A stretch of DNA of 38,942 nt from Lachnospiraceae bacterium (GCA_021442595.1 JABUST010000071.1:1-38942); one strand, 5' to 3'; counted from the first letter of the stretch, positions 1-10,164 are shown. Made by a program: numbers and translations. The notes: generated from the sequence alone by a model not told the origin.

Positions 1-1143
1 CTGGTTTTTACCGGCGATATCGGTTTTGACAGATATATGAACCGCCGCTGGGAGGATCCCGGATTTCTGGCTCCCGAGCTGGTGGATTTCTGCCGCAGCG
101 CCGACCATGTGGTAGCCAACGTGGAAGGAGCGTTGGCGGAAGCCTCCGATGACGGAAGCCGGGGCGTGTTCTTTCACTGCATGGACCCGGAGGCCACCTG
201 TATATTAGAACAGATCCGGGCGGACATCTGGAACATCAGCAACAATCACATCATGGACGCCGGCCGGGAGGGACTGGAGAACACCCTGCGGGTAGCCGCG
301 GATATGGGCTGCCGGACTATAGGGGCAGGCATCCATGAGGTTCAGGCCTCGGAGCCGGTATATCTGGAGGAAGCCGGGGGCCTCGGCATGTTCGGCGTGG
401 CCTACATGACGGAATGTGTTCCCGCATCCGCCACGGAGCCCGGCGTGTTCCGCTGGGACGACGAGGCCTACATCGCAGAGCGGATCCGGGAAGTCAAGAG
501 CCGCTGCCGCTGGTGCATCGTGGTGGCCCACGGCGGGGAAGAGTTTGCAGACATGCCCAACCCCTACACCCGGGAGCGCTACATCCGGTACCTGAACATG
601 GGCGCGGATGTGGTGGTGGCTCACCATCCCCACGTGCCGGAGAATTATGAGACCTTCCCCGGGGGCAAAGCCATCTTCTATTCCCTGGGCAACTTTATCT
701 TCGACACGGATTATCAGCGGGCTCACCCTTACACCGATGTGGGCGTATTGCTGAAGCTCATCTTCACCCCGGAAGCCTTCACCTTCGAGCCAATGGGGAC
801 GAAGATCGTGAGAGGTCGGGAGGTTCTGGAGTCCGGACCGGTGCCGGGGATTTTCGCAGATGTCTCTCCGGAAGAATATGAGAAGCTGTCGCCCCTGGCA
901 GCCACAGTGTTTCTAGAGGAGGAGCGGAAGAAGATGATCTATCTGGAGCCGGACAAATATGCAGATGCCTCAGAGGAGGTATGGAACCGGTATTTCTTCA
1001 GTGAAGATCCGGACGGATATGACAAAGGCAAGCATATGGATCTGGCGCTGATCGTTCCCCATGCTGCCAAGGTTTCCGAAGGAGCCTGGGAAAGCAGCTC
1101 CCTGGGGCAGGTGAAGGATTATCTGTTCAGAAAAGGACTGTAA
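1..1143 (+). CDS. CapA family protein (poly-gamma-glutamate/capsule-type metallophosphatase), 5' end truncated by window
   Basis: Frame is open from base 1 (LVFTGDIGFDRYMNRRW...). CapA-type motifs: FTGDIGFD, VVANVEGAL, ISNNHIMDAG, VVAHHPHVPE, YSLGNFIFD. Confidence 0.85.
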   Translation: MVFTGDIGFDRYMNRRWEDPGFLAPELVDFCRSADHVVANVEGALAEASDDGSRGVFFHCMDPEATCILEQIRADIWNISNNHIMDAGREGLENTLRVAADMGCRTIGAGIHEVQASEPVYLEEAGGLGMFGVAYMTECVPASATEPGVFRWDDEAYIAERIREVKSRCRWCIVVAHGGEEFADMPNPYTRERYIRYLNMGADVVVAHHPHVPENYETFPGGKAIFYSLGNFIFDTDYQRAHPYTDVGVLLKLIFTPEAFTFEPMGTKIVRGREVLESGPVPGIFADVSPEEYEKLSPLAATVFLEEERKKMIYLEPDKYADASEEVWNRYFFSEDPDGYDKGKHMDLALIVPHAAKVSEGAWESSSLGQVKDYLFRKGL

Positions 1144-1175
1144 AAGAAACCGGAGCAGATAGGCCGGAGATAAAA

Positions 1176-1273
1176 GATCAGGGAAGAAAGATCTGAGAAA
1201 AATGATCTGAGAAAATAGATCTGAGAAAATAGATCCGAGAAAATAGATCCGAGAAAAAAGATATGAGAAGAAA
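1176..1273. repeat. Imperfect tandem repeat, 14-bp unit (consensus GATCTGAGAAAATA), about 7 copies
   Basis: Direct reading: gatcagggaagaaa / gatctgagaaaaat / gatctgagaaaata / gatctgagaaaata / gatccgagaaaata / gatccgagaaaaaa / gatatgagaagaaa, all in 14-bp register. Confidence 0.9.
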
Positions 1274-1343
1274 GACCGCCGGACAGGATCCGGCGGGAAA
1301 CATAAAGGAACAGACTTCGAAAGGATACAGAGAGGAATATCTC

Positions 1344-2228
1344 ATGAACGATTATGTCATCAGAGGAACAGCGGCAGACGGTCAGGTTCTGGCCTTCGCC
1401 TGTTCCACCACAAATATGGTCGAAGAAGCCCGGCAGCGTCACGGCCTCAGCAAGGTGGCCACAGCAGCTTTGGGCCGCGCCATGTCCGGCGTGACCATGA
1501 TGTCTGTCGGTCTGAAAAAGCCCTATGAATCCATCACCCTCACCTTTTCCGGCAATGGTCCTCTGGGTACCGTGGTGGCCATGGGTGACGGCGGCGGTAG
1601 AGTCCGGGGTTATGTGGGGAATCCTCAGGTGGAGCTTCCCCTGAACAGCAAAGGAAAGCTGGACGTAGGCGGCGCCGTAGGTCTGGGCCTTCTGAACGTG
1701 GAGAAGGATCTCCATATGAAGGAGCCCTTTGTGGGGACCACCATTTTGGCTACCAGTGAGATCGCGGAAGATCTGGCCTACTACTTCACCACCTCCGAAC
1801 AGATCCCCTCTGCCGTGGCTCTTGGGGTTCTGGTACATGACAACGGTCAGGTGTGGACCGCCGGAGGCTTCATCATCCAGTTGCTGCCCGGGGCCTCCGA
1901 TGAGGTGGCCCAGGAGCTGCAGGACCGCTGCACGGCCTTTCCCCAGCTCACCTCCTACCTGGCAGAAGGACACACCCCCGAGGATGTGCTGGAAGAGCTG
2001 CTGAAGGGCATGGACTATATCCAGATGGATAAGCAGGAAGTCCGGTTCAAGTGCTTCTGCAATAAGCAGAAGGTGGAATCCGCCCTGGTGAGCATCGGAC
2101 GGGAGGAGCTGGATCAGCTCATCGCCGATGACGAGACCATCGAAATGTCCTGCCATTTCTGCAATGAAAAATATTATTTCACTCCGGAGGAGCTCCGCAA
2201 TATCCGGGCAGGCATGGATGTAGTATGA
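1344..2228 (+). CDS. hslO: Hsp33 redox-regulated chaperone
   Basis: MNDYVIRGTAADGQVLAFACSTTNMVEEARQRHGLSKVATAALGRAMSGVTMMS...; C-terminal CxC...CxxC zinc motif (KCFCNKQ...CHFCNEKYYF). Start chosen at 1344 from homology to the Hsp33 N-terminus. Confidence 0.95.
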   Translation: MNDYVIRGTAADGQVLAFACSTTNMVEEARQRHGLSKVATAALGRAMSGVTMMSVGLKKPYESITLTFSGNGPLGTVVAMGDGGGRVRGYVGNPQVELPLNSKGKLDVGGAVGLGLLNVEKDLHMKEPFVGTTILATSEIAEDLAYYFTTSEQIPSAVALGVLVHDNGQVWTAGGFIIQLLPGASDEVAQELQDRCTAFPQLTSYLAEGHTPEDVLEELLKGMDYIQMDKQEVRFKCFCNKQKVESALVSIGREELDQLIADDETIEMSCHFCNEKYYFTPEELRNIRAGMDVV

Positions 2229-3664
2229 GCCGCGTACTGATTCTGGGCGGCGGCGTCGCAGGCTTGGCCGCAGGCATCTTTGCAGCCAAGGCGGGACATC
2301 AGGTCACCGTGTGTGAGCAGCATGCCATAGCGGGGGGGAACCTGACCGGCTGGGACAGAAAGGGCTATCACATCGATAACTGCATCCACTGGCTTACGGG
2401 CACCAATCCCCATTGCTCTCTGTATGACCTGTGGGAAGAGCTGGGAGCTCTGGGAAAGGATATTCCCGTTTATCAGGCTCCCAGTCTGTATGCCTATGAG
2501 CATGAGGGCAGAAGGATCGCCCTGGAAAGGGACCTGAACAGCACCATCAACCGCATGCTCACCGCCTGTCCGAAGGACGCAAAGGAGATCATCCGCCTAC
2601 GGAAAGCGGTGGAGAATGTGATGTATCTGGAAAACGTGGGAGGAAGACACCATGACCTGGGGCCGGATGTTCTCCGGCTTCTGAAGATCGGAACCGCCCT
2701 TCTTCGCTACCACAGATACACGACCACCACCATCGAAAAGAAGTTTTCGGATCCTCTGATGAAGGGATTTTTCTCCTGCATGATGGGCCCTGATTTTTCC
2801 ATGGCTGCTTTTCTGTATGTGGCAGCCACCTTCTGCTCCGGAAACGGCGGCATCCCGGAGGGCAGCTCCACCGCCATGGCAGGCCGTATGGCAGACAGGC
2901 TGATTTCTCTGGGAGGGACCCTGCTCACCGGAAAAAAGGCTGTCAAACTGAATGTCCAGGGGAACGAAGTGGCTTCCGTTACCTTTTCCGATGGAGACGA
3001 AATTTCTGCGGATCATTTCATATGCACCATGGACCCCGCCATGCTTTTCGGCAGCAAACTGAAGGAACTCCCCATGCCCCGGTCCCTGAAGAGATTGTAC
3101 GAAAATAAACGCTTTCCCCGTTTCAGCGCCCTTCACGGCGCCTACGCCCTGGAGGGAGAGCTTCCCTTCAAGGGTACCCTGGTGTTGGATATACCCCGGG
3201 AAAAGAGAAAACTTCTGGGAGGGAATCAGCTGATCCTCCGGGAGTTCTCCCACGAAAAGAGCTTTGCCCCGGAAGGGAAGCATCTCATTCAGACCATGGT
3301 ATATAACGGAGAAAAGCAGGCAAGACGTCTGACACAGATGGCAGAGCACCGGGAAGAGTATCTGAAGGAGAAGCAGGCCATGGGAAAGGCTATGCAGCAG
3401 ATGCTGGAAGAAAGATTTCCTCAGCTGCAAGGCCGGCTTTCCGGATTGGACATCTGGACTCCCGCCAGTTATGCCCGGTATGTAGGCACAGAGATCGGGT
3501 CCTTTATGAGCTTTGTGCTCCCCGCCGGAGGAATTCCCAGAAGTCTGAGCCAGAAGGTGCCGGGACTGAAGAATCTGGTGCTTGCCGGTCAATGGCTGAC
3601 CCCTCCCGGAGGACTGCCCATAGCGGCCATGCAGGGAAAGCAGGCGGCTGCATCTCTCCATTGA
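2225..3664 (+). CDS. FAD-dependent oxidoreductase, phytoene desaturase-like
   Basis: N-terminal dinucleotide-binding motif VLILGGGVAGLAAGIFAAKAGHQVTVCEQ; C-terminal NLVLAGQWLTPPGGLPIAAMQGKQAA; ATGA overlap with the hslO stop. Confidence 0.85.
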   Translation: MSRVLILGGGVAGLAAGIFAAKAGHQVTVCEQHAIAGGNLTGWDRKGYHIDNCIHWLTGTNPHCSLYDLWEELGALGKDIPVYQAPSLYAYEHEGRRIALERDLNSTINRMLTACPKDAKEIIRLRKAVENVMYLENVGGRHHDLGPDVLRLLKIGTALLRYHRYTTTTIEKKFSDPLMKGFFSCMMGPDFSMAAFLYVAATFCSGNGGIPEGSSTAMAGRMADRLISLGGTLLTGKKAVKLNVQGNEVASVTFSDGDEISADHFICTMDPAMLFGSKLKELPMPRSLKRLYENKRFPRFSALHGAYALEGELPFKGTLVLDIPREKRKLLGGNQLILREFSHEKSFAPEGKHLIQTMVYNGEKQARRLTQMAEHREEYLKEKQAMGKAMQQMLEERFPQLQGRLSGLDIWTPASYARYVGTEIGSFMSFVLPAGGIPRSLSQKVPGLKNLVLAGQWLTPPGGLPIAAMQGKQAAASLH

Positions 3665-3760
3665 CAACCTGCAGAGGTTGTGATAATTTTGTGACGTCCG
3701 GTTTTTAATAGTCCTTTAATAAGGGCTTTATATCTACTTTTTGTTCATTTGGAGGTAATT

Positions 3761-4858
3761 ATGGCTGAAAAGATCAAGGTCGGTATCATCGGATGCGGTG
3801 GTATCGCAAATCAGAAGCATCTTCCTGCGCTGAAGACGCAGTTTGACCGTCTGGAGATCGTCGGCTTCTGCGACATCAAGCCCGAGAGAGCCGAGAAGGC
3901 TGCCAAAGAGTACGGCACTCCGGATGCCAAGGTCTACACCGACTATAAGGAAATGCTGAAGGACGAATCCATCGTCACCATTCATGTCCTGACGCCCAAT
4001 GTCAGCCATTGCCCTCTGACCTGTGATGCTCTTATGGCAGGCAAGCATGTCATCTGCGAGAAGCCCATGGCAGCTACTCCCGAGGATGCACAGAAAATGC
4101 TGGATGCCCAGAAAGCCAGCGGCAAGATCCTCACCATCGGCTATCAGAACCGCTGCCGTCAGGATTCTCTCACCCTGAAGAAAATGTGCGAGCGGGGCGA
4201 CCTGGGAGATATCTATTATGCCAAGGCTCACGCTGTGCGCCGCCGTGGCGTTCCCACCTGGGGCGTGTTCCCCAACAAGGCCCTGCAGGGCGGCGGTCCT
4301 CTGATCGACATTGGAACCCATTCTCTGGATCTGACTCTGTGGATGATGAACAACTATAAACCCAAGAGCGTTATGGGTGCTTCCTTCCAGAAGCTGGGAC
4401 GCTCCCTGCAGCCCGGAGAACAGGGCAACATGATGGGCGTGTGGGATCCCGAGACCTATGAAGTGGAAGATTCCGCCTTCGGCTTTGTTACCATGGAGAA
4501 CGGGGCTGTCATCGTGATCGAAGCCAGCTGGGCACTGAACACCCTGGATGTAAGCGAAGCTCTAACGGAGCTGTGCGGCACCAAGGCCGGCGCAGACATG
4601 AAGGACGGGCTGCGGATCAATACCGTGGTCTTTGATAAGATGACCACCATTAAGCCTGAGTGCAGAACCCCCAAGGGAGTGGATTTCTTTGCGGGCATGT
4701 CTGCTCTGCGCCCTGAAGTCTATGAGTGCAAGCGCTTCTACGATGCCGTAGAAGGTAAGGGTGAGCCTGTGGTCAAGCCGGAGGAGGCTTTTGTGGTCAC
4801 CCAGATCCTGGATGCCATCTATAAGAGCGCCCAGACCGGTAAACTCATTGAGTTCTGA
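3761..4858 (+). CDS. Gfo/Idh/MocA family oxidoreductase
   Basis: MAEKIKVGIIGCGGIANQKHLPAL (Rossmann), HVICEKPMA (EKP motif), IDIGTHSLDLTLWMM. RBS ggaggtaatt before ATG 3761. Confidence 0.92.
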   Translation: MAEKIKVGIIGCGGIANQKHLPALKTQFDRLEIVGFCDIKPERAEKAAKEYGTPDAKVYTDYKEMLKDESIVTIHVLTPNVSHCPLTCDALMAGKHVICEKPMAATPEDAQKMLDAQKASGKILTIGYQNRCRQDSLTLKKMCERGDLGDIYYAKAHAVRRRGVPTWGVFPNKALQGGGPLIDIGTHSLDLTLWMMNNYKPKSVMGASFQKLGRSLQPGEQGNMMGVWDPETYEVEDSAFGFVTMENGAVIVIEASWALNTLDVSEALTELCGTKAGADMKDGLRINTVVFDKMTTIKPECRTPKGVDFFAGMSALRPEVYECKRFYDAVEGKGEPVVKPEEAFVVTQILDAIYKSAQTGKLIEF

Positions 4859-4879
4859 TCTTAAACCATACATAACATG

Positions 4880-4905
4880 CCACCGGGGTGCCTGCACCTC
4901 GGTGG
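4880..4905 (+). terminator. Likely rho-independent terminator after the Gfo/Idh/MocA gene
   Basis: Stem CCACCGGGGTG/CACCTCGGTGG about 20 nt after the stop, followed by a weak T tract (tcttgtct). Confidence 0.5.
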
Positions 4906-5012
4906 TCTTGTCTATAGGCCAGCTGCAGCTAAGCTTCTGTTAAAGCGCCGCAGTGGCCGGTGAATTTGTCCGGTCTGCGGCGCAGACCGTAAATCCGGGA
5001 GGAAGAGAAAGA

Positions 5013-6077
5013 ATGAAAGATTTTTCAGTGCTGGACAGAATTACGGAAGAGTACAGGAGCAAGGGTTACTTCCCCTCCGCTGTAATCTCTGTGTTCGATG
5101 ATAAGAATACGCTTTACAGAAAGGCCTATGGGGAAAACCTTCTGCCGGACGGCACCATATCAGCGGTGGATGAACGAACGGCCTTTGATATGGCCTCCTG
5201 CACCAAGATCTGCACCTCCACCCAGATTCTGCTGCTGATCGATGAAGGAAAGCTTCGGCTGGAGGACCGTATTACCCGGATCCTTCCGGAAATCAAAAGC
5301 CGGAAAAATCTCTATGCCCGGCTGCGCTCCGTCACCATATACCAGCTGCTGACCCATACCTCCGGTATCCTGGACTGGTATCCTTTCTATACACAGAAGG
5401 GAAAAGATTTCTTTGACGTGTTCGAATCCTTCATCGGCAACACGGAGATCGTGGACGGCATGGAATATTCCGATATGAACTACATGCTGCTGGGTCTGGT
5501 CATTGCCAAAGTGAAGGGGAAACCTCTGGATGCCTGTCTGGAGGATCTGAGAATCGCTCTGGGAGCCGGAAGACTGGCCTACAGAATGGAGCAGGGGCAG
5601 GACAGAGACAATATGGCTCCTTCCTGCTATGGTAACTCCATTGAGGAACGTATGGTGGCCCAGAGAGGGCTCAGCTTTGAAGGCTGGCGCAGTAAGGATC
5701 AGCCGGTCATTGGGTGCAACGACGGTAATACCCATTATTTCTTTGATGATGTGGCAGGGCTGGCAGGCATCAGCGCAGAGGCAGATGCTTATGAGAGACT
5801 TTGCCGCCTGTATCTCACCACGGAGTCACCTCTGCTGCTGCGGTCCATGACAGAGCAGGAGCCGGAACGGGGTCTGGGATGGCAGGTGGGAGAAAATCTG
5901 TATCCGGAAGGCTGCGGCCACACAGGTTTTTCCGGCCCCTGGATCTATGTGTGCCGAAAGCACAACTTCGGAGTGGTAACTTTGGTAAACCGGCTGGCTT
6001 ATCCCACGGAGCACGGCACAAACACCGGTGACTACCGCAGAGCCATAGCGGCTGCGGTTCACGAAATGATGAAATAA
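5013..6077 (+). CDS. Serine hydrolase (beta-lactamase/penicillin-binding-like, class C fold)
   Basis: FDMASCTKICTSTQ (SxxK: SCTK), MEYSDMNYMLLG (YxN-like: YSD), GLGWQVG, GHTGFSGPWIYV (HTG motif). RBS gggaggaagag upstream. Confidence 0.85.
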   Translation: MKDFSVLDRITEEYRSKGYFPSAVISVFDDKNTLYRKAYGENLLPDGTISAVDERTAFDMASCTKICTSTQILLLIDEGKLRLEDRITRILPEIKSRKNLYARLRSVTIYQLLTHTSGILDWYPFYTQKGKDFFDVFESFIGNTEIVDGMEYSDMNYMLLGLVIAKVKGKPLDACLEDLRIALGAGRLAYRMEQGQDRDNMAPSCYGNSIEERMVAQRGLSFEGWRSKDQPVIGCNDGNTHYFFDDVAGLAGISAEADAYERLCRLYLTTESPLLLRSMTEQEPERGLGWQVGENLYPEGCGHTGFSGPWIYVCRKHNFGVVTLVNRLAYPTEHGTNTGDYRRAIAAAVHEMMK

Positions 6078-6187
6078 GCAGAGATTTTGTTGAAATAGTT
6101 ACAGAGCCATTACAAATTTGGCGTAGATATTTCGAATTGTTTCTGATAAAATACACATATCTGCAAAAAAGGCAACTATAAGCAGGC

Positions 6188-6209
6188 GTCCCGGATCTAT
6201 GTCCGGGAC
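6188..6209 (+). promoter_or_regulatory. Perfect 8-bp hairpin in the 5' leader of the large surface protein gene
   Basis: GTCCCGGA-tctatg-TCCGGGAC, 45 nt upstream of ATG 6255. Confidence 0.6.
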
Positions 6210-6254
6210 CGGAAACAATGACGGGAGAGTTATATCCGTAACGGGGATAACACT

Positions 6255-9200
6255 ATGCTGGATCTTAAGAAATCACTTGCATTTGTCGTAGCCTTTGTTG
6301 TTGCACTGAGCTGCGGGCAGTGGCTTAGGACACCGGCAAGGGCCTCCGCGACATATTCATTCACGGTCACAGATGACCGGGGCTTTGACATAGACTGCAC
6401 CACCGATCCGGTGGAGATCATCGTGGAAAAATACGATGAAACTGCGGATTCCTACGTGGATGCCGGTTGGGGAAGCCCTGCAGTGGAGGGAAACACCCTT
6501 ATCTTTTCACCCTCTGAAATCATTCCTGAGGGAGAGGAATACTCCTTCCGGGTGACAGCCCCCGGGGGTTATACAGCCCTGACTTCGGGAGGCACCTTGA
6601 CTTCCGGGACCACGAACACTTCTATCGTACTTCAAAGCACCGCTTCGCCGGTGAAGGATTTTGAATTCTGTTTTTCTATTGTCGGAGACGAGGGAAACAC
6701 CCTGATGGACCCCCAACCGGAATTTGTAACAGTTATTGCGAATTTTAAAGGAAACGAATTTACCGGTACCCTATCTGAAAGCAGTACCGAAGGATATACC
6801 CTGTTTACTTTTGATGAAGGACAGCTTCCCATTTATGAAGGAGAGACTCTTGACAGCCTGACAGTGAAGGCCGCAGGCTACCTTCGGGAGGTGATGGGTC
6901 CCCTTGTTCTGAATGAAAATTCTGTTTTTGAGCTGACAGATCATACTCTTATGAGCCGGGTCAGTCTGGTTCCTGTTGTGGAGGAGATCTCCGTGACCTA
7001 CGGAGAGACTATCTCCGGCATCAGCAATCTGTTTTCTTTCTCCATTCCGGAAAGAACCGATAAAATGAAGGATGTTCCCTATGACGGAGCCCTGACTTAT
7101 TATGCAGATCAGACCTTAATAGAGGGAGATTCTCTGCAGATGACCGGAGCCAACCGGGAGATGACCTCCATTGCAGCCGCGGCCTCCCAGACGGATATGT
7201 TTGCAGGAGCCCGGGTTCAGGTGCCAATCATCCTTCAGCCTAAAGCTCTGGCAGGTGCCGACTTTGTTTTTGTTATTGATTCAGCTCGCAAGACCTACGA
7301 TGGCACCACAGATGCTTATGTATCCGGTCATCTGGAAAATGCAGAGGGGAAAAATGCCCTTCTTCCGGGAGATTCCATTACTTTTACAGCCCGGGTGGTG
7401 ACCTCCGGAGCCAATGTGGGCACCTATTATCTGAGTATTTCCCCCGGCAGCGTGACCTGGGGCGGAGATATTGCCTATTACAGCGGTTATGATGCCCGGA
7501 ATATTCCCGTGGCCTTTTCTGTGCTGCCCCTGGCGGTAACGGTGAATGCATCTGAAGCCGTTGCCATGTACGGCTCTCCGGAATGGGGGGCCCTGAAGGA
7601 GGGCAAGCTTCCGGAATCCTGGACTCCCGGGACTTTGATCTCTCTGGAGGGAGGAGGAACCTCTCTGGCCGCTGAACTGGCGGCCCTGGATCTGAGTTCC
7701 CTGGTGCAGCTGTCTGTGATGGATCCGCAGCTGGCGGTGAATGCCTATAAAGATGTAGGCGTTACCTCCGGCGCTCTGCAGTTTACCCTTACGGGCAAAA
7801 GTATTTCGAATTTTACTCTGGTCCCGGGAACTCCGGGAAATATAGCCATTACCTCTCCCATTGTGACTGATGACGGCGGTCTGTGGAAGCAGGTGATGGT
7901 GGATCCTGCCTATTCAAATGAGGACAAGGGGTACTATGTCCATCCGGAGGGGGTCATCTATCTGGCTGAATCCGGAAGAGTTCACCTGACAACAGCTCAA
8001 GGCTCTGACTTTGTGACAGTTTCTCTGGCGGACAGCGTCGGCGCCATGGGCTCCGCAGCGGAGGGCTCCCGTCCTCCCTCTCGTGTGCATCTGGAAACAG
8101 CCCTGGGCACAAGGACAGATGCGGATCCCTTAACCGAAGGAGCGCAGGATAACATGATTCCGGAGGGAGCCCTGGTCATTGATGGGACTGCCCCGGCAGT
8201 AAGCTTCAACGAATGCGGAGCCTGGTCCCCCTATGTTAAGGCCGGGGATCTTCCCTGGGCGGTGGCTTCCGCATTTACTGTCAGTGTGTCCGACGCCCAA
8301 AGCGGTGTCAGCGCTGCATGGTATACGATTCTTTCTGTGGATCCTCAAGGGGATAAGACTCTGGCTGAACTGGCAGCCGGGGCTTCCTGGTCAGCCCTTT
8401 CGGGAGACGGAAGCATCTGTTTGCCGGATTCTCCCGGATATTATGCGGTTTTGGTGCAGTGCGCAGACCGGGTGGGAAACATCTCCACGGTGGCCTCGGC
8501 CGGATGTATAGTGGACACTGCGGCCCCCATCATCTATGTGCAGGGCCTGGGTAATGATACCCATTATAAAGGCGAGGTCTTTTATTCCATCACCGTACAG
8601 GATCCTCGATCCTCCGGTTCCGGCGGACAGGGACTTTTCAGCCCCGCAGCCGGATTGGAAACTCTGGAGGTCTGCATCTCTGTAGACGGAGTTAATAAGC
8701 CCTATGGTTCTCTGCAAATAGACAGCATCGGATACACCGGATCCTTCCTGCTTACGGCGGAAGATCTGGACGCACTTCTTGGCTCCGGCAGTCAGAACCC
8801 GGGAGCCGAGGGCGATAAGCGTGGAGAAGCCCTCAGCTTGAGCGCTGCCGTCCCCGCCTATGCGGACAGCGACACCGTGTTGGTGACTGTCATCGCCACG
8901 GACAAAGCAGGAAACCGGTCTGCATTCAGCAGAAGAATCTGTCTGGATGCCACGGCGCCTGCGGTCAGCCTGTCGCCTCCGGATCTCACTGCAGAAGCAG
9001 GGCCTTCTCTAACGATCTCTGTAGAAGAAAAGCATTTTTCCGAGGAGAACTTTGTCTACTCCCTTGATCTGGACGGAAAACCCATGACAAACCTGCCTGC
9101 CCTTCAGTGGATGCAGGAAGGAGATGTGTACAAGGCGGTCATTCCCCTGGAGAAGGACGGATATTACAGCCTCTCCTACAGCTGCTCCGATCCCGCAGGC

Positions 9201-10004
9201 AACGAGACTGCGGGCGCAGAAACCTTCAAGCTCAACCGGGGAGGCAGCAGTTTTAAGCCTGATTCGAGCACGAAGGAGCAGGTGGATCAATATTACCTGC
9301 AATCGGTCACGGATATGGTCATCCTGGAGGAGAACCTGGATAAACTCACCGTCTATCTGGTTCAGATCGATGTGAACGGCGTCCTTGTGACGCTGAAGGA
9401 GAACGAGGACTACACGGTGGAGGTCTCCCTCAACGGAGAGGGAAGGCAGGTGTATACCTACCGGATCTTTGCCTATAACTTCAGAAATACAGGCATCTAC
9501 GATGTGCTCATCACCTCTGTGGACGCTGCCGGCAACACCCAGACCAATCGCATGAAGGATGCCCTGGTTTGCTTCGCCGTGGACCGGGAGTATCCCCTGA
9601 TTCAGATCCAGGGGGCGGAAAACGAAGGGAAATACGAGGTTCCGGTGCTGGAGATCAGCGTCATTGCCTCGGACAACATGCTGCTCTCCCGGGTGGATAT
9701 TTATGTAGACGAAGTACTGGCCTATTCCTTTGATGAGGAAGAAATCCGGCGCCTGAAGGGCATCCTGCCGGTGAGCATTGAGGCATCGGACACTTACAGA
9801 AGCATCATGGCAGTGGCCACCGATGCGGCCGGAAATGTCACTCAGACAGATCCGGTGAAGATTCTGGTGATCGACGGTCCCCTTCTGCTGCCCGGAACCA
9901 ATATCCGGCTGAAGGGCATTCTGGGAGCCATCCTGAGTCTTCTGATCATCGGGCTATACCTGAGATACATGCACAGAGAAAAAAGAGAAAACAGCTCTGA
10001 TTAG
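6255..10004 (+). CDS. Large surface/secreted protein with Ig-like/YDG-type domains and a C-terminal TM anchor
   Basis: N-terminal signal-like hydrophobic segment (SLAFVVAFVVALSCG); YDG-type motif KTYDGTTDAYVSGHL; repeated DxTAPxV boundaries; C-terminal LKGILGAILSLLIIGLYLRYMHREKRE. Confidence 0.8.
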   Translation: MLDLKKSLAFVVAFVVALSCGQWLRTPARASATYSFTVTDDRGFDIDCTTDPVEIIVEKYDETADSYVDAGWGSPAVEGNTLIFSPSEIIPEGEEYSFRVTAPGGYTALTSGGTLTSGTTNTSIVLQSTASPVKDFEFCFSIVGDEGNTLMDPQPEFVTVIANFKGNEFTGTLSESSTEGYTLFTFDEGQLPIYEGETLDSLTVKAAGYLREVMGPLVLNENSVFELTDHTLMSRVSLVPVVEEISVTYGETISGISNLFSFSIPERTDKMKDVPYDGALTYYADQTLIEGDSLQMTGANREMTSIAAAASQTDMFAGARVQVPIILQPKALAGADFVFVIDSARKTYDGTTDAYVSGHLENAEGKNALLPGDSITFTARVVTSGANVGTYYLSISPGSVTWGGDIAYYSGYDARNIPVAFSVLPLAVTVNASEAVAMYGSPEWGALKEGKLPESWTPGTLISLEGGGTSLAAELAALDLSSLVQLSVMDPQLAVNAYKDVGVTSGALQFTLTGKSISNFTLVPGTPGNIAITSPIVTDDGGLWKQVMVDPAYSNEDKGYYVHPEGVIYLAESGRVHLTTAQGSDFVTVSLADSVGAMGSAAEGSRPPSRVHLETALGTRTDADPLTEGAQDNMIPEGALVIDGTAPAVSFNECGAWSPYVKAGDLPWAVASAFTVSVSDAQSGVSAAWYTILSVDPQGDKTLAELAAGASWSALSGDGSICLPDSPGYYAVLVQCADRVGNISTVASAGCIVDTAAPIIYVQGLGNDTHYKGEVFYSITVQDPRSSGSGGQGLFSPAAGLETLEVCISVDGVNKPYGSLQIDSIGYTGSFLLTAEDLDALLGSGSQNPGAEGDKRGEALSLSAAVPAYADSDTVLVTVIATDKAGNRSAFSRRICLDATAPAVSLSPPDLTAEAGPSLTISVEEKHFSEENFVYSLDLDGKPMTNLPALQWMQEGDVYKAVIPLEKDGYYSLSYSCSDPAGNETAGAETFKLNRGGSSFKPDSSTKEQVDQYYLQSVTDMVILEENLDKLTVYLVQIDVNGVLVTLKENEDYTVEVSLNGEGRQVYTYRIFAYNFRNTGIYDVLITSVDAAGNTQTNRMKDALVCFAVDREYPLIQIQGAENEGKYEVPVLEISVIASDNMLLSRVDIYVDEVLAYSFDEEEIRRLKGILPVSIEASDTYRSIMAVATDAAGNVTQTDPVKILVIDGPLLLPGTNIRLKGILGAILSLLIIGLYLRYMHREKRENSSD

Positions 10005-10018
10005 AACCAAATGGATCC

Positions 10019-10052
10019 AAGCCATCCGCTTTTCCGGCGGATGGCTTTTTTT
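10019..10052 (+). terminator. Rho-independent terminator after the surface protein gene
   Basis: AGCCATCCGC-ttttccg-GCGGATGGCT followed by T7. Confidence 0.9.
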
Positions 10053-10053
10053 A

Positions 10054-10082
10054 TTGAATTTGACTTGAAAAAAGGGTATAAT
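10054..10082 (+). promoter_or_regulatory. Putative sigma-A promoter for the lipoprotein gene
   Basis: TTGAAT-17 nt-TATAAT. Confidence 0.65.
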
Positions 10083-10164
10083 CAATCGTTACTATTATGG
10101 GCGCATTATAGAAACATGACGCCCGGAAAAATCGGAAATAACAATAAACCGGGAGGAGCACTCC

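Noticed and set aside
1119-2156. 345-aa minus-strand ORF over hslO
   Set aside because: Antisense shadow of hslO; its C-terminal FSDL/FLRS repeats are just the 14-bp tandem repeat read in reverse.
6130-6254. c-di-GMP-I riboswitch in the surface protein leader
   Set aside because: Lacks the recognisable GEMM core (cgaaaggnggGACGCAAAGC-like); only a hairpin can be supported.
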